64,000 bases of DNA from Bacteroidota bacterium (GTDB lineage: Bacteria > Bacteroidota > Bacteroidia > Bacteroidales > Tannerellaceae): the NCBI GenBank assembly GCA_023429375.1, contig JAEYVY010000016.1, positions 124,001 through 188,000 on the forward strand. The letters are read 5' to 3'. Under the pieces are notes generated by a model. It had not been told where the DNA came from and searched no databases. It saw only the letters and a list, made by a program, of their open reading frames with translations. Numbering within the stretch: the first letter of the stretch is position 1; every line of letters starts with the position of its first letter. This document shows positions 25,752 to 35,481 of this stretch, one piece after another. The translations under genes and the position numbers were made by a program.

Positions 25752-28235
25752 TTATTTGTATTCCAACCAAGCAGTAGCTTTCACTTCCACATTTGTTGAG
25801 AATCTAATCCATTTAGCTTGGAAAGTTTCCGGGAATTGATGCTCAAATTTGCCACCTGGTTCTACTGTACACATCTGATACGCCATCCAATCTCCATTTC
25901 CAGTAGGATCTACTTCAATTAAAAACTGTACAGGATTATTCCCTTTATGAGAAAGAGTTAGATACTTCTTGTCATAAAATGCAATCAGATAAGGATCTGA
26001 TGCGATTCCTCTTTTCACATCTGTATCCACCCAAGGACCGCCTTTGCCAACCGGCTTTCCTAACTTCCACAAATCATCAATCACACCTGCCCAAACAGCC
26101 GCTTTTTTATCATGTGAAACAATGATATGTGGATTATTCTTCGCATCCTCTACCGAAATACCTGTCAATATAAGCATTCCGCGGTAAGAAGCATAATCAT
26201 TAATCCTCAAATTATGTGAAGATACTGGTCTGATTTTCGCATAACCATCGGCATTTTCAGCAGGCAATTCGAAGAATGTACCCATACAGTTGAATAAGTC
26301 TCTTTCGGTTGCCACTTCACGGCAAACACGTACCATCATCTGATCTGTAGCTCCTTTCAGTCCTTCTTCACTAATAGGAAGCCTCCATCTTCTATCATTA
26401 TCGTCAACAATAAGAATCGAGCCATTTTCTACGGTCACACCTTGATATTGAATGGCAAATTTCTCACGAATAAAATCAGCCGTCTCCTTATCTTCTTTGG
26501 CAACAAGTTCCAATTTTTCGCCCATTTCATAATAACCTGTTTCAACCGTTTTCCCTTCAATCAATTCGGTTGCCAAAACACCTAAAGCCCTACGATTATC
26601 GCCTAAGCCATAAAGCAATCCACCTTTTGATGATTTAGAATCTGCTGTAGCAACTCCCTTAAACATCGTATCTGTTTTTGTTGAACGGTCATCAATAGAA
26701 GTATATGCGAATGTTACTGTAGCAAGAGTATTATTGCTTGCTTTTACGCGTATCCATTCTCCCTTTTCGGAAGATGAGAAAGGCAGGTTAGTAGCTTTTC
26801 CTGCTTCAACTGTTATCTTCTTCAACTCTTTCCAGGTATTATCTCCTTTTTCGTCAATTTCAAACATGAAGTCAACAACCTGATTACCATCATTTTTAAT
26901 CCACACATGACGTTTATCCCAACCACTAAATAAGAATGGTTCGGAATATTCATTAGCTTTTACTGATTCTTTTGCCCACACGGATCCTTCAGCTGTTGCC
27001 GGACCTAATTCATCTGGTTTGGTAAGTGGAGTAAACCATATATTGGAGTTGGATTGTCCTGGTCCTTCAATTCCTCCTTTCGCTTTACGCTTGTTGAGAA
27101 ATTCCTTTTGAGCCGAATCATCGCAACCAAACACCAACTGATCATTCCATCTTGTGAAATCGCCAATTACTTTCAGGTAAGCCGTACGAGGACGTATACC
27201 TCCACTGTTATCAGCTTTAAATGCTGAAGGGAATTTCCAAAACGCACCATGCATTGTCATCAAATAATCGGGTTTGTCATTCGTTCCGACATTTCTAATT
27301 CTTGGCCATTCCGTATTCCATCCATGAGCCCCATCGTAGCTATGACTTACTTTTGGCAAACGATAAAAAGTCCATCCCTTTTGAGCATCACGCACACCTA
27401 ACAAAATAGACTTATGATCCCAGCCTGTTGCCCAAATAGGATCGGTATCCGGATTTGAGTTTCCTTCGATACCGCCTGGTCCTGAGATTTCCACAAACTG
27501 GTTGCGACGGACTAATTTCCATTCTATACCATCCCATTCGGATAGAGAACCAGCTTCCACATCAAATTTTTTCAAAGCTTCAGGAGTCGCTTCTCCATTA
27601 TTTGAATAGATCAAAACCCCTTGTCCTGAATAAAGACCTTTTCCATGCGCGCCTTTTAATAGGTCATTGGGCGGATTTACATCTGTATCTTTATGTTCTT
27701 TTTTGATGACATTGCCATCTTTGAAAAGTTCTGTTACAGCCAATGAATGCACATCGATTTCATAAAAACCTTCTTCCATTGTGCCGTAGTAAACTTTATT
27801 TTCAGGATCAGTCAAGTGTCTTGCAGTCCCTGTATGCCTTCCTGGTGCTTGTTCGTACGGAATTACTCTTACATTTCCGTCAGCCTGAATGGCATAAGGG
27901 CCAATAAAGAGCTGGTTGCTCTCTTTATGAATCATGCGGTTTGCCGGAGTACCCCCTATACTTTCTTCACGAACGATTTGTTGAAGATCCGGAGTAATCT
28001 GATACAATTTATCAGATGATCCGTAAGGTAAATGCGGACCATAAGTAATAATCCATAAATTACCAGCCCATGGAACAACCGCGCCTGTTCCACATTCTCC
28101 TTCATCGTTGTAATAGGCTAGATGCGGATATACACCGGAAACCTGATCTTGAACAACCGTCTTGTTGCCAGTTCCACATCCTGCACATATAATAAGAGAT
28201 ATTATTGCTAATAAATGCGTTTTATTCCTTTTCAT
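25752..28235 (-). CDS. Large propeller-like lipoprotein of unknown function (PUL-B)
   Basis: About 827 residues from the Met at 28235 (the frame opens at 28250). The N-terminus 'MKRNKTHLLAIISLIICAGC' ends in a lipobox-like sequence, so surface or periplasmic anchoring is likely. I do not recognise a named family. The first half has repeated short beta-strand units with WD/kelch-like spacing ('GNLWIITYGPHLPYG', 'NKVYYGTMEEGFYEID', 'PDYLMTMHGAFWKFP'), suggesting a beta-propeller. The second half has two copies of an Ig/jelly-roll-like unit ('FMFEIDEKGDNTWKEL' and 'FLIEVDPTGNGDWMAY'), which resemble each other. No catalytic motif is evident. It lies between susD and the twin FAD oxidoreductases, so it may bind or process the same ligand. 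Confidence 0.7.
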   Translation of the reverse strand: MKRNKTHLLAIISLIICAGCGTGNKTVVQDQVSGVYPHLAYYNDEGECGTGAVVPWAGNLWIITYGPHLPYGSSDKLYQITPDLQQIVREESIGGTPANRMIHKESNQLFIGPYAIQADGNVRVIPYEQAPGRHTGTARHLTDPENKVYYGTMEEGFYEIDVHSLAVTELFKDGNVIKKEHKDTDVNPPNDLLKGAHGKGLYSGQGVLIYSNNGEATPEALKKFDVEAGSLSEWDGIEWKLVRRNQFVEISGPGGIEGNSNPDTDPIWATGWDHKSILLGVRDAQKGWTFYRLPKVSHSYDGAHGWNTEWPRIRNVGTNDKPDYLMTMHGAFWKFPSAFKADNSGGIRPRTAYLKVIGDFTRWNDQLVFGCDDSAQKEFLNKRKAKGGIEGPGQSNSNIWFTPLTKPDELGPATAEGSVWAKESVKANEYSEPFLFSGWDKRHVWIKNDGNQVVDFMFEIDEKGDNTWKELKKITVEAGKATNLPFSSSEKGEWIRVKASNNTLATVTFAYTSIDDRSTKTDTMFKGVATADSKSSKGGLLYGLGDNRRALGVLATELIEGKTVETGYYEMGEKLELVAKEDKETADFIREKFAIQYQGVTVENGSILIVDDNDRRWRLPISEEGLKGATDQMMVRVCREVATERDLFNCMGTFFELPAENADGYAKIRPVSSHNLRINDYASYRGMLILTGISVEDAKNNPHIIVSHDKKAAVWAGVIDDLWKLGKPVGKGGPWVDTDVKRGIASDPYLIAFYDKKYLTLSHKGNNPVQFLIEVDPTGNGDWMAYQMCTVEPGGKFEHQFPETFQAKWIRFSTNVEVKATAWLEYK

Positions 28236-28347
28236 ATATTCTTTTCTCATTCCAGATATTCTGATTTATTTTAAGGATGAACTCGTTTATTGAGAACAAG
28301 ACGAACTCACCTGTCTAGTTAGATACTTAGTAGCAATTAATAAAGCC

Positions 28348-28377
28348 AATAAGCCCGACAATAATATCGGGCTTATT
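28348..28377 (-). terminator. Hairpin between susD and downstream enzyme genes (PUL-B)
   Basis: An 11-bp perfect stem AATAAGCCCGA/TCGGGCTTATT with an 8-base loop, just downstream of the susD stop. On the minus strand only a weak T tract follows (GGCTTTATTAATT), so it looks more like an attenuator or mRNA-stabilising 3' structure that lowers expression of the three downstream genes relative to susCD. Confidence 0.6.
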
Positions 28378-28389
28378 GTTTTCTATGAA

Positions 28390-30183
28390 TTACCAATTTG
28401 GATTTTGGTCAAGATTTTCATTGATCATACGGTCTGCATCCGGAACAGGCCATAAGTAGTCTCTCTGTGGATTAAACTTACGCTCACTAGCTACAACGAT
28501 ATAACCTGCTTGTTCCATATATTTTAAATCAGCAATACCATTCTCATCAATTTGTGGGATACCACCAATTGGATAGTTACCTTCTTTCCAGTTCTTGATT
28601 AACTGACGATATTCAGCAGATACACTAGCTTCATCACCGTTCCATGATGCTGAGCCAGACCATGCTCTACGTAAGAAATAGCTAGGTTGATTGTAAACCT
28701 TTTCTGCAATTTTCCAGCGGATTAAGTCCGCATAACGGTGTCCTTCCCAAGCTAGTTCGATAAAACGTTCTGTACGGATAACTGTACGTAATGCCGTTTG
28801 TGAATCAGCTAATACGCGAGGGTAAGTCAGGCCTGTTCCGGCATAAGCTCTTTCGCGAATTTTATTGATCGTCATATCCAAAACTTCCTGATTGCATCTT
28901 CCTAGTTCATTCATAGCCTCAGCATACATTAAGAGCACATCTCCGTAACGTAACATGGGGTAAGTTGTCGGCGCACCATTACGTCCATTTTCCAAGAATG
29001 AGTTATCTACATATTTCTTGAATAGAAGACCATCATAAGAAGCATGTTCTGCACGAGCTTTAGAATCTGTATTGCTTACTTGAGCACCGTCAGATGCACG
29101 GTAAACAGTTGTACGGTTTGGAGCTGGTGAATATTCATAACCAAGCCATACATAATCTTGCGGATTATACGTACCATCAAGTACACGTTTATTATGTGCA
29201 GTCGCAAAAGGAACGATAGTCATAGCCAAACGTGGGTCTCTATTTTCAAAGAAGTCTTTCGGATTATAAAGAGGTGATTCATCGATTGGTTTACCATCTA
29301 TACAAGGATAAGCACAAACAAGCTCATAAGAAGGAGCTTTTTGTCCACCCCAACCACCGGAAAGACGTGATATACAGTTCAAAACGTCAGCTGCTGCCCA
29401 ATAATATTTCTTCAAGGTAACATCCCCCCTAAAGAAGAAAATCCATTCATCCGACCAAGAAGCTGTAAATAAATCTTGATAGTTAGGATGTAGCTTATAT
29501 ACGTTCAAATCCATACATGCTTTTGCTGCTGCCGCTGCTGTTTCAAAATCAGAATTTCTGATTGCAATACGGGCTTTAAAAGCCAGAGCTGTTCCTTTTG
29601 TTGCCTTCTGAATTCCAGAATAACTAAGAGGAAGTCTACTGGCCGCTTGATCCAAACATTCATAACTATAAGCTAGAACATCTGCCTTTGGTGAACGAGC
29701 TGCAGTATAGGCTTCATCAAGTGTCATACCTGTTTTGTCCAGAATTACATCACCCCAGTGGAAAGCTAACATACCATAAGCATATCCAAGGTAGAAGTAC
29801 GCTTCTCCTTCATATTGTTTGATATCGGCTTCACTCACGCCCATTGTTCTGGCATTATCCATGTTGTTCAATAAACGTAATGCACGTGCAATCCCTTTAT
29901 AATAATTCTGCCAACGACCTGCCACCGTTCCATCTTCAGCTGTCATTGTACCATTTTGAACATTCGATGTACTATTACGAACAGTCACATCATCGCCCCA
30001 ATCCATCGGATCTATTGGGAAGAAATCAGTTCGATAGAAGTCATTTACAGACATTTCTATTTCTTGCTGTGTCGAATACCAACTGTTGCTTGATCCTTCA
30101 GACAGTGGATTAAGATCCAAATCGGTACAAGAAAGCAGGACAAAAAGTGACAATATATTAGTGATTAACAATATCTTTTTCAT
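28390..30183 (-). CDS. SusD/RagB-family nutrient-binding lipoprotein (PUL-B)
   Basis: A 597-residue lipoprotein with lipobox 'FVLLSC' (Cys19) and SusD TPR-like architecture. 'MLRYGDVLLMYAEAMNELG' (about 410) and the C-terminal 'TERFIELAWEGHRYADLIRW' (about 475) are family hallmarks. The C-terminal end has 'FNPQRDYLWPVPDADRMI', which is typical. It is 12 bases downstream of the PUL-B susC and should cap that transporter. It is only distantly similar to the PUL-A SusD, so the two loci are not a simple recent duplication. Confidence 0.95.
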   Translation of the reverse strand: MKKILLITNILSLFVLLSCTDLDLNPLSEGSSNSWYSTQQEIEMSVNDFYRTDFFPIDPMDWGDDVTVRNSTSNVQNGTMTAEDGTVAGRWQNYYKGIARALRLLNNMDNARTMGVSEADIKQYEGEAYFYLGYAYGMLAFHWGDVILDKTGMTLDEAYTAARSPKADVLAYSYECLDQAASRLPLSYSGIQKATKGTALAFKARIAIRNSDFETAAAAAKACMDLNVYKLHPNYQDLFTASWSDEWIFFFRGDVTLKKYYWAAADVLNCISRLSGGWGGQKAPSYELVCAYPCIDGKPIDESPLYNPKDFFENRDPRLAMTIVPFATAHNKRVLDGTYNPQDYVWLGYEYSPAPNRTTVYRASDGAQVSNTDSKARAEHASYDGLLFKKYVDNSFLENGRNGAPTTYPMLRYGDVLLMYAEAMNELGRCNQEVLDMTINKIRERAYAGTGLTYPRVLADSQTALRTVIRTERFIELAWEGHRYADLIRWKIAEKVYNQPSYFLRRAWSGSASWNGDEASVSAEYRQLIKNWKEGNYPIGGIPQIDENGIADLKYMEQAGYIVVASERKFNPQRDYLWPVPDADRMINENLDQNPNW

Positions 30184-30195
30184 AATAATCTACAA

Positions 30196-33100
30196 TTAAA
30201 ATTTAACATTAACACCTAAGATGAAAGATGTTGATATAAAGTCAGAAGTTGCTCCTCTTTCCGGATCCCAACCTTTAGGATAATTACTTATAGCCGGCAA
30301 GTCGTTTATACTTAAATACAAGCGTAAGTTCTTCATCCATGCTTTACTAATCAAATCCTGTGGCAATGTATAGCCTAATGTTATATTTTTCATACGGAAA
30401 TAACCTCCATTAAAGAGCCAATAATCCGAACCGGAATAAGTATTAGTGGTATTTGTATAAGTCAAACGTGGATATTTGGCTTTTAGGTTCTGTTCATCGG
30501 TATTATGCCTACTCCAATAATTGCCCAATACAAGTTCAGGAACTGCTCCCCATTGTTCTTTCAATGGTTGAATCCATGCCGAGTTAAACAATACTCTTTG
30601 ATGTCCAACTCCTTGGAAAGAAAGGCTAAAGTCAAAGTTTTTCCAGCCTAAAGTAGCATTACCTCCATACAGATATTCTGGCAATGAGTTGCCTAGACGT
30701 ACTTTATCATCTGCATTGATTACTCCATTTCCGTCTACGTCTACATACTTAATGTTACCGGCTTTATCGTTAGCAGTCAATGTTGGATATTTTTTGCCAT
30801 TCGCATCAATAAGGTCGGCATCTGTATAGAATAAACCATCGGTTTTGTACATATACCACTCATTGTAATATGAGCCTTCTTCATAGATTTGGTTACCATT
30901 GATAGTACGTTTATCTCCTAAATAGCCCATTTTTGAACGATAATCAGAAAGGTTGGCCGATACAGAATAGGTAAATTCACCGATTTCTCCTGAATATCCT
31001 AATTCAACATCCCATCCTTTCGTATACATGTCACCTGCATTTTGAGAAGGAGCTGAGAATCCGGCATAAGAAGGGAATCCCAATGTCAGAAGCATATCGG
31101 AAGTCTTTTTGTAGTAATAATCACCTGTAAAACGCAAACGATTATTAAACATGTTCATGTCAATACCAACCCCATAGGTTGTTGTAGTTTCCCAAGTTAT
31201 GTTTTCGAAAGCATAATAAACCTGAGCTGCATTTTGTAAGGCAGTTACCGATTGAGATGATTTGTCATACATATAACTATTACCAAAGCTGATAGCTGCT
31301 TGATAAGGGAATTCAGATCCAATCCGTTCATTACCTAACTGACCGATAGAACCACGGATTTTCAAATAATCCACGATATTATTTTTGAACCAAGACTCTT
31401 CTGACATTACATAACCAGCAGACATGGAGTAGAATGTACCCCAACGGAAATCCTTGGCAAAACGCGATGAACCATCAGTACGGACGTTTCCTTGAACCAT
31501 ATATTTGTTCTTATAAGAATACATCAAACGGCCGAAATATGATTCATACGCATTATGCCCGGCGCTTCCTGAGTTATATTGATAATCTTCAGGACCAATA
31601 TTTAAATAAGGATAAGTGTCAAGTTTATAGTTTGTACGTGAAGCTCCGAGGTTTTCCCATTCATATGCATAACCTTCATAACCCACCATCGCACTGAAAG
31701 AATGATCTCCCCAATTATTCTGATAGTTACCATAGAACTGATAGGTCATGCTATTATCTTTATTTCTAGTTTCATTCAAATTGGTCGTTTTATGAGTTTG
31801 CATATAAGTCATCGCACCATTTTCATAATAAACAGGAACAGCCCGTGAGAATTTTTTACCATTTGTAAAAGAGAAACGAGGAGCTAAAAGCGCTGTCAAT
31901 GTCAAGCCTTTAAACGGTTTAAGATCCAACTGAGCTTTACCACCGAATTTGTAATAATTTGTTTTATTTCTACCCCCTTGTTGTAAGCCTGCTAATGGGT
32001 TTGCCCCATCTTTCGTATCTGCATAGCGACCATCTTCCCACTTCGCATTATAGTAAGGAGATACCAGATATGCCCAATAGATAGCATTAATTTCTGCAGG
32101 ATTAATACTATTTGACTTTGAAAAATCAAGGTCAATATTTGCATTAAGCCAATTGGTAATCTTATAATCGTTATTCACACGACCTGCAAATCGTTCATAA
32201 GACTTATTTTCGTAATAGCCATCTCCCTTTTGATAGTTAATGGAAGATTTTGTACGAAGTTTTTCATTTCCTCCTGAGATACTCAATGAATGTTGTTCGT
32301 GTGAAGTGCTACTTTTCAAAAGCAAATTAACCCAATCTACATTTGGATAGTGATCTGGGTCCGTTGCATTATTACTCAACCAAGAATTGATTTTTTCCTG
32401 AGAATATTGAGAATATGGATCTGAAGAACCATCATTCCATTTTACTTCGTTCTGAATATTCATCCAATCAATAACATCGCCATTTTTAGGTCTTGTAGTT
32501 GGTTTATCTATGGCATATTCATAATTATAATCGAAAGAATATTGACTTTCTTTAGCACGTTTCGTGGTAATCAAAATAACACCAGCAGCTGCACGTGATC
32601 CGTAAATTGATGCTGATGCTGCATCCTTTAATACAGTCATTGTTTCCACATCAGAAGCAATTACATCATTTAATGATGAAGGAACTCCATCGACAATTAC
32701 TAACGGATCATTGTTTGAAAGTGTAGTAACTCCACGTACACGAATTGAAGCTGATGCTCCTGGCTCACCAGATGAACGTGTTACTTGAACCCCTGCCATC
32801 TGACCTTGCAGAGCTGTAGAAAGTTGTTGTGTGGAACGGGTCGTCAAGTTATCTCCTTTCAAGCTAGAAATAGCACCTGTTAAGTCTGATTTCTTTGCTG
32901 TACCATAACCTACTACAATCACTTCACTCAAACGTTCAGTATCTTCCTCTATTTGGATTGTCAGCCTTGATTGATTTCCTACAGGCATCTCAGTACTCTT
33001 ATAACCAACGTATGAGATTAATAAAACAGCACTTGGCGAAACATTCAATTGGAAACGTCCATCCATATCCGTAATTGTACCGTTTGTAGTTCCTTTCTCT

Positions 33101-33564
33101 ACAATATTGGCACCAATAATCGGCTCCCCACTCGGATCGGTGATTTGTCCTGTAACTAATTTGCTATCTTGCTGAGGCAATGAGTTTAATTCTGTCTTTT
33201 TGCGTAACGATATATACGTATTATTAAAAGTATAAGCAATATCGCTTTTTTCAAATACATCATTTAGTATAGTATGAACGTCTTGATCTTGTTCCTTTAC
33301 GTTTACTTGACGGTTCAAGTCTATATCATTTTTACTGTACACAAAAAGATAGTCCGTTTGCTTTTCAATTTCAGATATTAGCTCCTGAAGTGTGAGAGAA
33401 TTCTGCATAATATGAACAACCGACTTCTGTGAATGTATATCTGCTGCATAGATTTGTGCTGCACAGATAAATGAGAGCAGAGTCCATAATCTCATAACAT
33501 GGATGATTTTTTGGGTGTGTCGTATTTCAATTAGATTTAAAAATCTTGCTAAGTTTTTTTTCAT
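30196..33564 (-). CDS. SusC/RagA-family TonB-dependent transporter with STN domain (PUL-B)
   Basis: A 1122-residue outer-membrane transporter. A long N-terminal leader with a hydrophobic stretch at about 24-41 is followed by an STN domain (about 50-120), a carboxypeptidase-regulatory-like domain (136-218), the TonB-box-like 'SEVIVVGYG' (223-231), the plug with 'PLVIVDGVPSSLND', and a barrel ending 'FILGVNVKF'. The Met at residue 24 (33495) could be the true start, since a signal peptide normally begins within a few residues of the Met; the longer start is kept because many SusC leaders in this group are extended. The STN domain pairs it with the adjacent FecR/sigma module. Confidence 0.95.
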   Translation of the reverse strand: MKKNLARFLNLIEIRHTQKIIHVMRLWTLLSFICAAQIYAADIHSQKSVVHIMQNSLTLQELISEIEKQTDYLFVYSKNDIDLNRQVNVKEQDQDVHTILNDVFEKSDIAYTFNNTYISLRKKTELNSLPQQDSKLVTGQITDPSGEPIIGANIVEKGTTNGTITDMDGRFQLNVSPSAVLLISYVGYKSTEMPVGNQSRLTIQIEEDTERLSEVIVVGYGTAKKSDLTGAISSLKGDNLTTRSTQQLSTALQGQMAGVQVTRSSGEPGASASIRVRGVTTLSNNDPLVIVDGVPSSLNDVIASDVETMTVLKDAASASIYGSRAAAGVILITTKRAKESQYSFDYNYEYAIDKPTTRPKNGDVIDWMNIQNEVKWNDGSSDPYSQYSQEKINSWLSNNATDPDHYPNVDWVNLLLKSSTSHEQHSLSISGGNEKLRTKSSINYQKGDGYYENKSYERFAGRVNNDYKITNWLNANIDLDFSKSNSINPAEINAIYWAYLVSPYYNAKWEDGRYADTKDGANPLAGLQQGGRNKTNYYKFGGKAQLDLKPFKGLTLTALLAPRFSFTNGKKFSRAVPVYYENGAMTYMQTHKTTNLNETRNKDNSMTYQFYGNYQNNWGDHSFSAMVGYEGYAYEWENLGASRTNYKLDTYPYLNIGPEDYQYNSGSAGHNAYESYFGRLMYSYKNKYMVQGNVRTDGSSRFAKDFRWGTFYSMSAGYVMSEESWFKNNIVDYLKIRGSIGQLGNERIGSEFPYQAAISFGNSYMYDKSSQSVTALQNAAQVYYAFENITWETTTTYGVGIDMNMFNNRLRFTGDYYYKKTSDMLLTLGFPSYAGFSAPSQNAGDMYTKGWDVELGYSGEIGEFTYSVSANLSDYRSKMGYLGDKRTINGNQIYEEGSYYNEWYMYKTDGLFYTDADLIDANGKKYPTLTANDKAGNIKYVDVDGNGVINADDKVRLGNSLPEYLYGGNATLGWKNFDFSLSFQGVGHQRVLFNSAWIQPLKEQWGAVPELVLGNYWSRHNTDEQNLKAKYPRLTYTNTTNTYSGSDYWLFNGGYFRMKNITLGYTLPQDLISKAWMKNLRLYLSINDLPAISNYPKGWDPERGATSDFISTSFILGVNVKF

Positions 33565-33629
33565 AACTTTGCTTTAATTAAAGGTTAATACATTTTAAGG
33601 TAACAACTTGAAAAGAACGTATTGACTTT

Positions 33630-33659
33630 AAGTAGGGGGATCGGCCAATCTCCCTACTT
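33630..33659 (-). other. Hairpin between fecR and susC (PUL-B)
   Basis: Arms 33630-33641 and 33648-33659 pair over 12 positions (AAGTAGGGGGAT/ATCTCCCTACTT, with one G-T pair) around a 6-base loop. The T tract is on the plus side; on the minus strand no T run follows. It sits in the same place as the fecR-susC terminator of PUL-A, so it is a candidate attenuator or 3' end processing site of fecR mRNA. Confidence 0.55.
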
Positions 33660-33730
33660 TTTTATATCAATAAGTTCTAGCGGATTTTACATGGTATTCA
33701 TAGGCATTTAGATTTTAAGATTATATTTAA

Positions 33731-34690
33731 TTAAAATAGTTTTACTTCCCTTTCATTGGTTACAGAATAGTCAAATTTCCCTGTTTCCTTAATTGCTTTC
33801 AGAATATTTCCAATATCGTCTGTTTGTCGGAATTTTCCTCTAATGACACTATTCGCAATAGTATCGTTGGGGATACTGATCTCAACATCATACCATAGTT
33901 CTAAACGATCGGAGATTTCTCTGATCGTTTTATTTTCGAACATATATATCCCATTTTTTATAGCATATGAGTCTACAAATGCAGAAGGTTTTTTGAATAA
34001 TTTCCCATCATTCAAAATCACTTTTTCATTTGGCATCAACGCCACATTATTTTCCCGATTTCCTTTATAAATACGAACGCCCCCCTCCACTAGTTCTGTT
34101 TCAAAAAGCGGGCTTCCTGAATAGTCTAGTACATTAAATTGAGTTCCCGTAACTTCTACATTATATTTGTTGGTTTTCACTATAAATGGCATCTCTTTAT
34201 TCTGGCTAACAGAAAAGAATGCCTCACCGTCTAATTCTATAGTCCTTGATAACTCATTAAAAGTATTGCTTATTTTTAATTTGGAGCGCGAGCTCAACCA
34301 AACTTCACTCTTATCAGCCAACACAACATGAATCTGCTGTCCTTTGGGAACCTCTATAAACGTAAAATTTTCAGTCCTTTCATTTTGGGTCATCAACATT
34401 GTCGTAAACCATGTAGCTAAAATCAAGAGAATTACAGCAGCATATTTCGAAAACGTGATATAAAGTTGAGTTCTTTTACGTTTTGCTATATGGTTGCCTA
34501 ACTCTTTGTATTTCTGTTCTACATATTCAGAATCACTTTCTCTCTTTTCCATGACAGAAAGTGTCATGATATTTTGCAGCAGTACAAACTCATCTTTCAG
34601 CTCCTTATTTTTCTCAATTTCTTGAAACAAAGTGAGTTTTTCAGGATCAGTAGCTGTGCCGGAAAAATATTTATCTAATAAATCATTCAT
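33731..34690 (-). CDS. FecR-family anti-sigma factor (PUL-B)
   Basis: About 319 residues from the Met at 34690. An AAGGA lies 10 bases before it, and the residues in the extended frame to 34711 are not family-like. A cytoplasmic anti-sigma part ('MNDLLDKYFSG') is followed by a membrane helix at about 81-100 ('YAAVILLILATWFTTMLM'), a FecR domain ('IEVPKGQQIHVVLADKSEVW') and DUF4974 ('NKTIREISDRLELWYDVE'). It should control the sigma factor encoded 77 bases upstream on the same strand, signalled by the STN domain of the PUL-B SusC. Confidence 0.93.
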   Translation of the reverse strand: MNDLLDKYFSGTATDPEKLTLFQEIEKNKELKDEFVLLQNIMTLSVMEKRESDSEYVEQKYKELGNHIAKRKRTQLYITFSKYAAVILLILATWFTTMLMTQNERTENFTFIEVPKGQQIHVVLADKSEVWLSSRSKLKISNTFNELSRTIELDGEAFFSVSQNKEMPFIVKTNKYNVEVTGTQFNVLDYSGSPLFETELVEGGVRIYKGNRENNVALMPNEKVILNDGKLFKKPSAFVDSYAIKNGIYMFENKTIREISDRLELWYDVEISIPNDTIANSVIRGKFRQTDDIGNILKAIKETGKFDYSVTNEREVKLF

Positions 34691-34767
34691 AAATTTTACA
34701 TCCTTATACATATAGGACGTAAATCAAAAGAAAATCCCCTAATGATTTTAAAGAAAAAAATAACTAA

Positions 34768-35331
34768 TTAGATAATAAAAATAAAGAGGGAGACAAAATC
34801 CTTGAGTTGGACTCTTAATTTACGCTGTGCAATAGTGAGTTGTCCTTCTATTGTACGAGTAGATATATGAAGCTTTTCTGCGATCTCCTTATGCGAAAGA
34901 CCTTCCAATCGGCTTAACACAAATATTTCTTTACAACGAGGCGGCAAAGAATCAATTGCTGTCGTAATCATACGATCTATATCTTCACGGGAAAAATTAT
35001 TCTCATCAAATTGTTGAAGGGAATAAAGTTTCAGTTCCATTTCCTTTTCTTTTATCAGATCTAAAGTCTGCATGGAAGATTCTTTAATCTGACGCCTTAA
35101 ATAATCAATACATCTATTTTTTACAAGCGTAAAAAGAAATGCATTCATATTATTCAAAGAATGGAGCAGTTCTTGGTTTTCCCACAAATAAAGAAACGTG
35201 TTTTGTACAATGTTTTCGGCTTCAAACTCAGATAAGACATAGGATTTTGAAAAACGCACCAATTTCGGAAAATATGTTTTATATACTTTCGAAAAAAAAA
35301 TCATCCCCCCCCTACTTTCCTGAGTATTCAT
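34768..35331 (-). CDS. ECF RNA polymerase sigma factor (PUL-B)
   Basis: A 187-residue FecI-like ECF sigma factor. Region 2 includes 'FEAENIVQNTFLYLWENQ' (about 36-53) and 'FLFTLVKNRCIDYLRR'. Region 4 has 'LPPRCKEIFVLSRLEGLSHK' and the helix-turn-helix 'IAEKLHISTRTIEGQL' (about 151-166). Met10 is an alternative start. It is first in the PUL-B series and co-directional with fecR, the usual Bacteroidetes order, in contrast to the divergent layout of PUL-A. Its target is presumably the susC promoter downstream of fecR. Confidence 0.94.
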   Translation of the reverse strand: MNTQESRGGMIFFSKVYKTYFPKLVRFSKSYVLSEFEAENIVQNTFLYLWENQELLHSLNNMNAFLFTLVKNRCIDYLRRQIKESSMQTLDLIKEKEMELKLYSLQQFDENNFSREDIDRMITTAIDSLPPRCKEIFVLSRLEGLSHKEIAEKLHISTRTIEGQLTIAQRKLRVQLKDFVSLFIFII

Positions 35332-35438
35332 AATATTAAGCAGCAGAACTTACAACTTCCTTACAAATGTAATCAGATTTGTTTAAGATTAAAGACAAAT
35401 ACAAATCAATCTATAAATGTTATCATCGATGAAAATTG

Positions 35439-35446
35439 TATATTTG
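35439..35446 (+). promoter_or_regulatory. -7 element upstream of galM
   Basis: TATATTTG, matching TAnnTTTG, 36 bases upstream of the galM start. No clear -33 element is seen. Confidence 0.55.
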
Positions 35447-35481
35447 CTTAGATTTGATAAACAACTAACATTACGAATAGG

